A stretch of 64,000 bases of DNA, from positions 496,001-560,000 of the forward strand of contig CALODV010000008.1 in the NCBI GenBank assembly GCA_942492065.1, in the 5' to 3' direction. Numbering within the stretch: the stretch's first letter is position 1; every line of letters starts with the position of its first letter. The notes under the pieces were generated by a model. That model was not told the origin of the DNA. It did no database searches and saw only the letters and a program-made list of their open reading frames with translations. This document shows positions 27,901-34,434 of the stretch, in pieces. The translations under genes were made by a program, and so were the position numbers. Source of the stretch: G963665815 sp942492065 (GTDB lineage: Bacteria > Cloacimonadota > Cloacimonadia > Cloacimonadales > JAIOQZ01).

Positions 27901-28030
27901 TTTGATGCAGATGGGAGTTGGTGGAGATGACAGCTGGGGAGCACAGACTCACGAACAATACAAGATTCCTCCTCGTGATTATAGTTATGGGTTTAAAATC
28001 AGATTTTTAGAGATAAAGGAGAATGAATGA
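24995..28030 (+). CDS. GH2 beta-galactosidase (LacZ-type)
   Basis: The 1011-residue protein has the full LacZ layout: jelly-roll sugar-binding domain (about 30-205; FYRKKIVL, SYLECQDFWRISGI), Ig-like domain, TIM barrel (about 325-615) with acid/base E448 in WSLGNEAGDG and nucleophile E520 in LCEYSHAMGNS, and the C-terminal small-chain domain (about 740-1005; GRGPHENYIDRK). No signal peptide is visible, so it should be cytosolic, unlike the flanking fucosidases. It hydrolyses terminal beta-galactosides. Its stop overlaps the next start by 4 bases (ATGA). A second Met at codon 5 is an alternative start. Confidence 0.93.
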   Translation: MKDLMNPSVFDINKEAPHTLLIPEESVKIDLNGLWNFFWTNLSDSKPDSFFDPNFDDSEWNEIPVPANWELNGYGTPIYVNVPYEFHAVGKSEAIASSRVDFRPVPPHVPDEYNETGFYRKKIVLDVLSNDNEYYIYFGAVKSAFYLWINGMKVGYSQGSKTPAEWNITEYIAKGENTIALEVFRWSDGSYLECQDFWRISGIERDVFIYTKPSVHLRDIWLDAGLSESLKDGILRIEGKISELCKDIYLQLNINKNESDTLSYKYELSCSKFEFREVIKDVKAWSAEIPVLYEIEFSLVNGTSGKVIEKHKKKIGFRKVEVVDGVLLINAQPVLFKGVNRHEHDPVTGHVVSEESMLEDIKLMKEANINAVRTCHYPCDPRWYELCDEYGLYLIDEANIESHGMSYEPELTLGNNPEWIEAHLDRVKRMVERDKNHPSVVIWSLGNEAGDGVCFTECYKWLKEKDPSRPIHYERAIHGDNTDIYCPMYSHINHLKEYSLLQQTDEYRNTRKLKPLILCEYSHAMGNSNGNLSDYWDTFRKHMYLQGGFIWDWVDQGFLAYTSEGKPYFTYGGDYGDESTPSDENFCINGIVNPDRTPHPAYWEVKKVHQDFHFRKLDDRTYEIYNERFFKDSSDVRFFYEILQNGEVVAVDEIYTGKILPQSSVSFNLNAEIPTIGEIFVNFYAQLNKPHQLMWEGYVVAQEQFFIQRQYINTNFVQDKSFNYVKSDRFLIIQKGQIEAKLCLEKGLFDYISFAGKKTLLNGFVPNFRRAINDNDHGNHLFTRSKVWFDASENRIVKSLKFDENKKQIRVVYGFDSIDSDVELVFEFFSDSELHVSYGFGYKDKDLPEIPRIGLHMLLHNDFRRTKYYGRGPHENYIDRKTSAFVGMFAFYTDDLGFDYIRPQENGYRTDVRWIEFKNAEIGITIEADDLLSFSCLKYSYKELERNIYKYNRHPVDLTESEHFDLNLDLMQMGVGGDDSWGAQTHEQYKIPPRDYSYGFKIRFLEIKENE

Positions 28031-29475
28031 AGATTTTTCTGATAATATTCGCGATAAGTGTTATTTCATCCGCTTTGTGTGGCGAAGAAACAGAACCTCC
28101 GAAACCTATGAAAGCAGTACCTTCTGAACGACAGATTAACTGGCATCAAATGGAGTTCTATGGATTTATTCACTTTACAATCAATACGTTTACAGGTAAG
28201 GAATGGGGATATGGTGATGAATCTCCTGAACTGTTCAACCCATCTGAACTAAATGCAGAACAATGGGCAAAAGCTGCTTCTGATGCAGGAATGAAAGGAC
28301 TGATTCTGACAGCAAAGCACCATGACGGTTTTTGTTTATGGCCAACAGAATATACGGAACATTCAATTAGGAATTCTACATACAAAAACGGCCATGGCGA
28401 TATTGTTAGAGAGCTGAAAGATGCCTGCGATAAATACAACCTGAAGTTCGGTGTATATCTTTCACCATGGGACAGGAATCATAAAGACTATGGAAAATCT
28501 GAGTATATAGAGTACTACAGAAACCAGTTGAGAGAGCTTATGACAAACTACGGTGATATGTTTGAGATCTGGCATGATGGCGCGAATGGGGGAGATGGAT
28601 ATTACGGTGGAGACAAATCTACCAGAAAGATAGACAAGGAAACCTATTATGACTGGGATAAAACCTGGGCTATGATCAGAGAACTTCAGCCGGGAGCAGT
28701 TGTTTTCAGTGATGCCGGTCCTGACGCTCGCTGGGTGGGCAACGAACAGGGTTTTGCTCCTGTAACATGCTGGGCTTCCATTGATCCGGAAGGAATGTTC
28801 CCCGGTCTTGCAGATACAAAAGTATTAGGCAATGGAACACCTGATGGTAAGGTATGGAGACCTGCTGAAGTAGATGTCTCAATTCGCGATGGCTGGTTTT
28901 TCCATGAAGATCAATCACCAAAATCAATAGAAAGACTATTGCAGATATATTTCGATAGTGTTGGAAACGGAGCAAATCTTCTGTTGAACATTACACCTGA
29001 TAAAAGAGGCTTAATTCCTGATGAAGATGTTAAAAGACTCAAAGAATTTGGAAGTATTATAAGCGGTATTTATAAAGAAGATCTGGCAAAGGGAAAGGAT
29101 ATATCAGTCACAAGTGTCAGAGATGATTCAGGTAATTTTGACAGCATGAATATTAATGATAGAGACAGGCAAACATATTGGTCTGCAGAAGATAAGATAA
29201 AAGAATCTCAAGTGATACTTGATATGGATATGGACACTGAATTCAATGTAATCAGGATTGAGGAATATTATCAATTAGGTCAGAGAATATCATCTTTCAG
29301 CATCGATATTCATACGGAAGACGGATGGCAGAGATTGCATACAGGAACTACTGTCGGAGTCAGAAAGATAATCAGATTTGACAGGGTTAGAGCTGATAAA
29401 ATCAGACTTAATATAGAAGATGCTCTCGCTGCACCTACTATTTCAACGTTTGAAGTTTACAATGCAGAGTTTTAG
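28027..29475 (+). CDS. Secreted GH29 alpha-L-fucosidase with C-terminal discoidin-like (F5/8 type C, CBM32-like) domain
   Basis: The 482 residues start with a signal peptide (SALC-GEE) and form a GH29 barrel of a different subtype from the first fucosidase: LTAKHHDGFCLW near 94-105 and the nucleophile D184 in FEIWHDGANG. After about residue 360 a discoidin/F5-8C-like beta sandwich follows (DRQTYWSAEDK, EEYYQLGQRISSFSID, RADKIRLNIEDAL), which normally binds galactose or fucose-containing glycans. The two fucosidases may differ in linkage preference; the NGAN-type subtype often prefers alpha-1,3/1,4 linkages, but this cannot be concluded from sequence alone. It is translationally coupled to the GH2 gene. 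Confidence 0.88.
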   Translation: MKIFLIIFAISVISSALCGEETEPPKPMKAVPSERQINWHQMEFYGFIHFTINTFTGKEWGYGDESPELFNPSELNAEQWAKAASDAGMKGLILTAKHHDGFCLWPTEYTEHSIRNSTYKNGHGDIVRELKDACDKYNLKFGVYLSPWDRNHKDYGKSEYIEYYRNQLRELMTNYGDMFEIWHDGANGGDGYYGGDKSTRKIDKETYYDWDKTWAMIRELQPGAVVFSDAGPDARWVGNEQGFAPVTCWASIDPEGMFPGLADTKVLGNGTPDGKVWRPAEVDVSIRDGWFFHEDQSPKSIERLLQIYFDSVGNGANLLLNITPDKRGLIPDEDVKRLKEFGSIISGIYKEDLAKGKDISVTSVRDDSGNFDSMNINDRDRQTYWSAEDKIKESQVILDMDMDTEFNVIRIEEYYQLGQRISSFSIDIHTEDGWQRLHTGTTVGVRKIIRFDRVRADKIRLNIEDALAAPTISTFEVYNAEF

Positions 29476-29805
29476 AGGAGATATTCATATACAGAGAAAA
29501 TTATTCTGTAATCCATATTACTTACATAGTCGTAATAATGTCTATACATGGAAATATGATAATGAGTTGTATCTGTACTGAAGAGATGTCTTTATTGAAT
29601 ATTATGTGTTGCAGTTGTGATTGAAAAAATTTTACATTTTCATAGATGAAAGATAATTCATTATCAGTTGTGAAATTGAACAGATTATTGAAGTGCCACT
29701 ATATAACAACTTAGTTTTTTATGTGGACATTTTTAAATACAAGTTAATATTATTGTATAAATATACATAAAATCCGTAAATTAAACAGTAATAAGGGAAC
29801 AATTA
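29476..29805. other. Intergenic region before the signalling operon
   Basis: 330 AT-rich bases with no gene seen. TGGACA (29724-29729) followed 17 bases later by ATATTA is a weak promoter candidate for the NMT1-like gene. No clear terminator was found for the fucosidase operon. Confidence 0.4.
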
Positions 29806-30762
29806 ATGAGAAAAGCAATTGTAATACTGATTTTTTTTGTATCAGTATACTGTTCTGCAGATGTTATTAAAATGAAATTTCAGTGGTATCCCCAGGCTCA
29901 ATTTGCCGGTTTCATAATGGCAGAAGATAAAGGTTTCTTTAAAGAAAGCAATCTTGATGTGGAGTTCATTTTTTCTGATGGGTCCCAGAATCTGATAAAT
30001 GAACTGAAATCCGGAGAAATTGACTATTGTACAGCCTGGCTGACAGGTGCAATCAGAAATAATGATGACAAATCAGTAGTAAACATCATGCAGATACTGC
30101 AAAACTCATCGTTAATGATAATTTCTGACAGCAAAAGTGGGATTGAAACACCGGCAGACTTGAACGGAAGGAAAATCAGACTCTGGAGTGGTGACTTCGA
30201 AGTGTCATTTAATGCTTTTATTCGAAAACATAATCTGAAGTTTGAAAGAATCGAAGGTTCCTATAATATGGATCTTTTTCTATCCGGTGCCTGCGAAGCG
30301 ACTGCTGCAATGTATTACAATGAATATTACAAGCTGTATCTGGCAGGAAAGAACTTTGATGAAATGAATACAATCCTCTTTTCAAAAGATCCTGATACGA
30401 ACTTCCCGGAAGATGGCTTATATGTTACTTCACAATATCTGGAATTGAATAAAGATGAGGTAAACAAAGTTAGAAATGCAGTAAGACGAGGCTGGGAGTA
30501 TGCCAGAGACAATAAAGAAGAAACCATCAATAAAGTTCTGGAATTCTGTGCTAAGTGGAAGCTTAAAACAAACTATGCGGAACAAAGGTGGATGTTGGAA
30601 ACCATACTTGAATCGGCCTTCACGGAAGATACTTTTGGTGAACTGGATAAAGATAAGTACAACAATGTGAGAGAAGCTTTGTTTAATCAGAAGATGATTA
30701 TGAATAAGATTGAGTATAATGATTTCATTTCTAAGCCTGAAGGGGCAGACAATGAAAATTAA
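29806..30762 (+). CDS. NMT1/THI5-like periplasmic binding protein
   Basis: The 318 residues have a signal peptide (FFVSVYCSA-DV) and an NMT1-like fold: KFQWYPQAQFAGFIMAEDKG, IDYCTAWLTGAI, NGRKIRLWSGDF, and a helical end. The WYPQAQFAG motif is typical of the thiamine-pyrimidine/sulfonate receptor class. No ABC permease or ATPase adjoins it; the next gene, overlapping by 11 bases, is a Cache-HAMP-PP2C phosphatase. It is therefore more likely a ligand receptor that feeds a signal to that phosphatase than a transporter part. The ligand is unknown. Confidence 0.85.
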   Translation: MRKAIVILIFFVSVYCSADVIKMKFQWYPQAQFAGFIMAEDKGFFKESNLDVEFIFSDGSQNLINELKSGEIDYCTAWLTGAIRNNDDKSVVNIMQILQNSSLMIISDSKSGIETPADLNGRKIRLWSGDFEVSFNAFIRKHNLKFERIEGSYNMDLFLSGACEATAAMYYNEYYKLYLAGKNFDEMNTILFSKDPDTNFPEDGLYVTSQYLELNKDEVNKVRNAVRRGWEYARDNKEETINKVLEFCAKWKLKTNYAEQRWMLETILESAFTEDTFGELDKDKYNNVREALFNQKMIMNKIEYNDFISKPEGADNEN

Positions 30763-32650
30763 GAGACCTATCTGGCTGAAGCTTGCTGCAGGACTTGGAA
30801 TTCCTCTGATAATAATCTATATGTTTGTTATCATTAACAATTATAAAATCAATAAGAGTAATGCCCTGAATCAAACTAAAAGATATTTACAGGAACTCAC
30901 TCGTCATAATGCTCAAAAGCTTGATAGCGAGTTCGAACAGTTATCGCAGACATCAAACAGTATAAAGAATCTGGTAGAATCTTCAGATGTATATGATGAA
31001 GATTTAGTTTTTGATTTTATTGTGAAAGAGCTGGAAAGTGATCCTGATAATGTAGGCTCTGGAGTTGCATTTTATCCTGAAGCCTTTCAAAATAAGAAGT
31101 ATGCAAATTTTATTCACAGGAAAGACGGTGAGTTTGCCATGTCCGATGTTGCAGCCCAGTATGATTACTTAAGAGAGGACTGGTTTGTAATCCCGGCAGT
31201 ATTGAAAAAAGGATACTGGTCTGATCCATTCTGGGGAAGAATAAGCGAAACTCTGCTAATGTTAAGAGCATACCCCATTATGAGAGACGAAAAACTGATA
31301 GGGGTTTCATATGCAGATATTTCATTGAAGGTTATGTCTGAAATGCTTAGTAATATCAAGATAATGAACGGTTATACATTCATCATAAGCAAAAACGGAA
31401 CTTTTATATATCATCCGCGAGAAGATTATGTAATGGTAGAGTCCATATTCAGTCTTTCAGCACAACACGGAAGACCTGAACTCAGAGAGCTTGGGAGAAG
31501 TATGCTTGCCGGTAAAAGTGGAGTTGAAAGCTATAATGACCTTGATAATGATCAGAAAAAGTGGATTGTTTATACTCCTATACAGTCAACAGGATGGACT
31601 TTTGCAGCTGTTATCCCGGAAGAAATGGTATTGTCTGAAGTCAGAAAAAACGTGATAAAGCAGTTTATAATAATGTTTGCAGGATTGATTATTGTTTTGG
31701 TTATAATTATTGTCTCTGCAAAACGTGTTTCTGTCCCGATGAGAAAACTGGTTGATGTGACAGAAAGAATTGCTTATGGAGAGCTGGATGTTAAGATGGA
31801 AACCAATGACAGTCAGGATGAGATAGCAGCTCTTCAGCATTCATTTGTTAAGATGGTTGCCGATTTGAAGCTGTATATAAACAATCTCACCAATGTTACT
31901 CAGGCAAAAGAAGCAGTGGAAAGTGAAATGAGAATTGCAAGGCAGATTCAGGAATCTTTACTTCCTCAGATTTTTCCTGCATTCCCTCATAGGAAAGAAT
32001 TCGACCTTTATGCAAAGAATATTGCTGCAAAAGAGGTTGCCGGAGACTTTTACGATTTCTTTTTTCTGAATGATAACGTTCTTGCTGTAATCATAGCAGA
32101 TGTTTCCGGAAAGGGGATTTCCGCCGGTTTGTTTATGGCAGTAACCAGAACTCTCCTTAAAACTGTCTGTTCGGTCGATTTAACACCTGCCGAAGCATTG
32201 AACAAGGCTAACTACATACTTTGTCAGGATAATGATGCATGCATGTTCACTACACTTTTTCTTGGATTTTATGATGTTTCAACCGGAGTACTGACGTATT
32301 GCAATGCAGGACATGACTATCCAATAATCATATCTGAATCAGGGACATCAAAAGTTGTTAAAACTGAACAGGATATTGCACTGGGTATTGATGATGAACA
32401 TGAATTTCATAATGGAGAAATTAAACTGGGCGTTAATGAATCTCTTATTCTGTATACTGATGGTGTGATAGAAGCTACTGATGCAGACAATAACTTATTC
32501 GGTGAAGACAGATTTATCAAATATCTTGAAGAAAACCATTCATTAACCATGGAAGAACTGATTAATAATCTAACTGCTCAATTGGCCGATTTTCAGAGCA
32601 ATAGGCAGTTCGATGATATTACATTGTTATTCCTGAAACGTAATATGTGA
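30752..32650 (+). CDS. Membrane Cache-HAMP-PP2C (SpoIIE/RsbU-type) serine phosphatase
   Basis: The ATG at 30752, overlapping the NMT1 gene end, is the start; the reading frame upstream has no ribosome site. The 632-residue protein has a TM helix (about 9-28), a periplasmic dCache sensor (about 35-290; YDYLREDWFVIP, GYWSDPFWG), a second TM (about 305-325), HAMP (about 328-380), a coiled-coil stretch with ARQIQESLLP, and a SpoIIE PP2C domain (about 425-632) with metal residues in AGDFYDFF, ADVSGKG and FDDITLL. It should dephosphorylate the STAS protein encoded two genes downstream when the sensor is engaged. Confidence 0.9.
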   Translation: MKIKRPIWLKLAAGLGIPLIIIYMFVIINNYKINKSNALNQTKRYLQELTRHNAQKLDSEFEQLSQTSNSIKNLVESSDVYDEDLVFDFIVKELESDPDNVGSGVAFYPEAFQNKKYANFIHRKDGEFAMSDVAAQYDYLREDWFVIPAVLKKGYWSDPFWGRISETLLMLRAYPIMRDEKLIGVSYADISLKVMSEMLSNIKIMNGYTFIISKNGTFIYHPREDYVMVESIFSLSAQHGRPELRELGRSMLAGKSGVESYNDLDNDQKKWIVYTPIQSTGWTFAAVIPEEMVLSEVRKNVIKQFIIMFAGLIIVLVIIIVSAKRVSVPMRKLVDVTERIAYGELDVKMETNDSQDEIAALQHSFVKMVADLKLYINNLTNVTQAKEAVESEMRIARQIQESLLPQIFPAFPHRKEFDLYAKNIAAKEVAGDFYDFFFLNDNVLAVIIADVSGKGISAGLFMAVTRTLLKTVCSVDLTPAEALNKANYILCQDNDACMFTTLFLGFYDVSTGVLTYCNAGHDYPIIISESGTSKVVKTEQDIALGIDDEHEFHNGEIKLGVNESLILYTDGVIEATDADNNLFGEDRFIKYLEENHSLTMEELINNLTAQLADFQSNRQFDDITLLFLKRNM

Positions 32651-32656
32651 GATATT

Positions 32657-33076
32657 ATGAAGTACACAGAAAAGATCGAAATAGAGAATAATATATCTGA
32701 AATTGCTAAAGTTGTGGAATGGATTGAGGGTATTAAAGAAAAACTGGATTTCCCCATGAAATTAGTGTTTGATATAACTCTTTCGCTCGATGAGATTCTT
32801 ACAAATATTATATCTTACGGATTTGATGATTCCAACAGACATATTATCGGTATCAGCTATGAATACAATTTTGGTATATTGGAACTCACTATTATTGATG
32901 ATGGTAAGGTGTTCAATCCGCTTGAGAGCAATGCTCCTGACCTTGATCTGGATATTGATGATATGGAAATTGGAGGATTGGGAATAATGCTGGTAAAAGA
33001 GAAAATGGATAATGTTCTTTATTCAAGAAAAAATGAGAGAAACATTTTAATATTAAAAAAGAAAATAAAGGAGTAA
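32657..33076 (+). CDS. RsbW-like anti-sigma factor / serine kinase (GHKL ATPase)
   Basis: 139 residues with the HATPase_c_2 layout: N-box LSLDEILTNIISYGF (catalytic Glu, Mg-binding Asn), G1 box TIIDDGKVFNP and G2 box GGLGIMLVKEKMD. Members hold a target (a sigma factor or other regulator) and phosphorylate a STAS antagonist on serine. The phosphatase gene ends 6 bases upstream and the STAS gene begins 2 bases downstream, completing a partner-switching set. No sigma factor gene lies in the operon, so the target is unknown. Confidence 0.9.
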   Translation: MKYTEKIEIENNISEIAKVVEWIEGIKEKLDFPMKLVFDITLSLDEILTNIISYGFDDSNRHIIGISYEYNFGILELTIIDDGKVFNPLESNAPDLDLDIDDMEIGGLGIMLVKEKMDNVLYSRKNERNILILKKKIKE

Positions 33077-33078
33077 GC

Positions 33079-33402
33079 ATGGATATTACTGAAGTTATGT
33101 TCAATGATGTTTTAATTGTTAAAGTTTCCGGAAGACTTGATTCAAACACGTTTGGTCTGCTTGAACAGAAAATGAAATCTTTAGACTGTATGAAGATTAT
33201 TCTGGATTTTTCCAAACTGGAATACATTAGCAGTGCAGGCTTAAGGATAATTCTGATGAATGCCAAAAAGATGAAAAAGACAGGTGGTCATTTCCGATTA
33301 TGCTGCATGAAAGAATTCATAAAAGAGATATTCGATATAGCAGGATTTTCCAGAATTCTGAATATCGATGATACTTTGGAAAATTCGATAGAAAAATTTT
33401 AG
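33079..33402 (+). CDS. STAS-domain anti-sigma factor antagonist (RsbV/SpoIIAA-like)
   Basis: 107 residues form one STAS domain. The phosphoacceptor serine is most likely S52 in LEYISSAGLRIIL, matching the DSSGL position of SpoIIAA. In the non-phosphorylated state such proteins sequester the RsbW-like kinase. The order phosphatase-kinase-antagonist with gaps of 6 and 2 bases supports one co-regulated module. It is cytosolic. Confidence 0.92.
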   Translation: MDITEVMFNDVLIVKVSGRLDSNTFGLLEQKMKSLDCMKIILDFSKLEYISSAGLRIILMNAKKMKKTGGHFRLCCMKEFIKEIFDIAGFSRILNIDDTLENSIEKF

Positions 33403-33417
33403 TTACTGGAGGAAAAA

Positions 33418-34341
33418 TTGAAAAAAATCATTATTTTGGTCATTGTATTTGCACTGGCAGCAGGTATAATATACGTTGGTAAGTACTGGCCTTTAACAGA
33501 TAACAAAAACACTCAGGGAACTCTCGGAGGAGTGCAGAAAGCTGAGAAGTTCCGGGGAAAACAGATGTCTGAACAGGATTTGACCCTTGATAGTCCTGAA
33601 GTGACAAAACTTACTCAAAGTGCGGAGTGGCAGAATGCCATGAAAGATGAAGAGTTCGTTAAAATGCTTCAGAGTGATCACTTTCAACAGGGAATGAGAG
33701 CAATTTATAAGTTGCAGTTATTAGCGTTATATTCTGCAGAATGGAATAAATATTTTCACAATGTTGATTTGCAATCTATCGATGCTCAAGAATTTGTATC
33801 AAAATACCACTTGAGTTTTGATGATATCAACAAGTCCTTTTTAGCTTCCGGGTTAAAAATGTTTATGAATCATGACATTGATAATATGTATCAAAGTGCC
33901 CGGGAATTTCAGAAAAGTATGATGTTTAATTCAGCCGAAGGTGACATAAACTTCAATGTTCTGAAATATGTTATACATCAATCCAATATTGGCAAAGCAT
34001 TAGCGGGTGACAAAGATATTCAAAACATGTTGGTTCTCAATAATGACGTTAACAAAGGTTTAGGTCCAGATGATTTTGCTGAAGCTGTCTATAAAAGCTT
34101 AAACTTCGATAAGATGTATAGTGGAAAAATGAATTCCAGTGTCGGTACGTTTTCCTCTGATTTCAATAAGTATTGGTCAGCAGATTTTCAGAAAAGTATA
34201 GGTGCTTTTGGGCTTGATTTTAATAATACTGCTTTCAAGGTATTGGCATTTAATCAATCTTTTCAGATCATTGTATTTCACTTGCATGAGGGTGATTTTC
34301 AAGATTTTAGGCATAATCAACTGAAGTTAAATGGCTGGTAG
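33418..34341 (+). CDS. Membrane-anchored protein of unknown function in the partner-switching operon
   Basis: The start is a TTG with GGAGG about 6 bases upstream, 15 bases after the STAS stop. The 307 residues have one N-terminal TM helix (about 3-20) and a soluble, mostly helical region with recurring Phe-Asn/Phe-Gln patterns (SSDFNKYWSADFQKS, FGLDFNN). The last ~35 residues (from KVLAFNQ) look compositionally different and may result from a frameshift or be a natural end. No family recognised. It is followed by a terminator, so it closes the operon; a role downstream of or parallel to the switch is conjecture. Confidence 0.65.
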   Translation: MKKIIILVIVFALAAGIIYVGKYWPLTDNKNTQGTLGGVQKAEKFRGKQMSEQDLTLDSPEVTKLTQSAEWQNAMKDEEFVKMLQSDHFQQGMRAIYKLQLLALYSAEWNKYFHNVDLQSIDAQEFVSKYHLSFDDINKSFLASGLKMFMNHDIDNMYQSAREFQKSMMFNSAEGDINFNVLKYVIHQSNIGKALAGDKDIQNMLVLNNDVNKGLGPDDFAEAVYKSLNFDKMYSGKMNSSVGTFSSDFNKYWSADFQKSIGAFGLDFNNTAFKVLAFNQSFQIIVFHLHEGDFQDFRHNQLKLNGW

Positions 34342-34347
34342 AAAATT

Positions 34348-34375
34348 ATGAGCCGTTTGTTCGGCTCATTTTTTT
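34348..34375 (+). terminator. Terminator of the partner-switching operon
   Basis: An 8-bp stem atgagccg/cggctcat with 6-base loop is followed by six Ts, 6 bases after the stop codon. Confidence 0.85.
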
Positions 34376-34434
34376 AACATTTAAATGTTTTAATCAGGTT
34401 CTTTCAAAATAAGTTACAGGAGTTTGTAGTTTCT

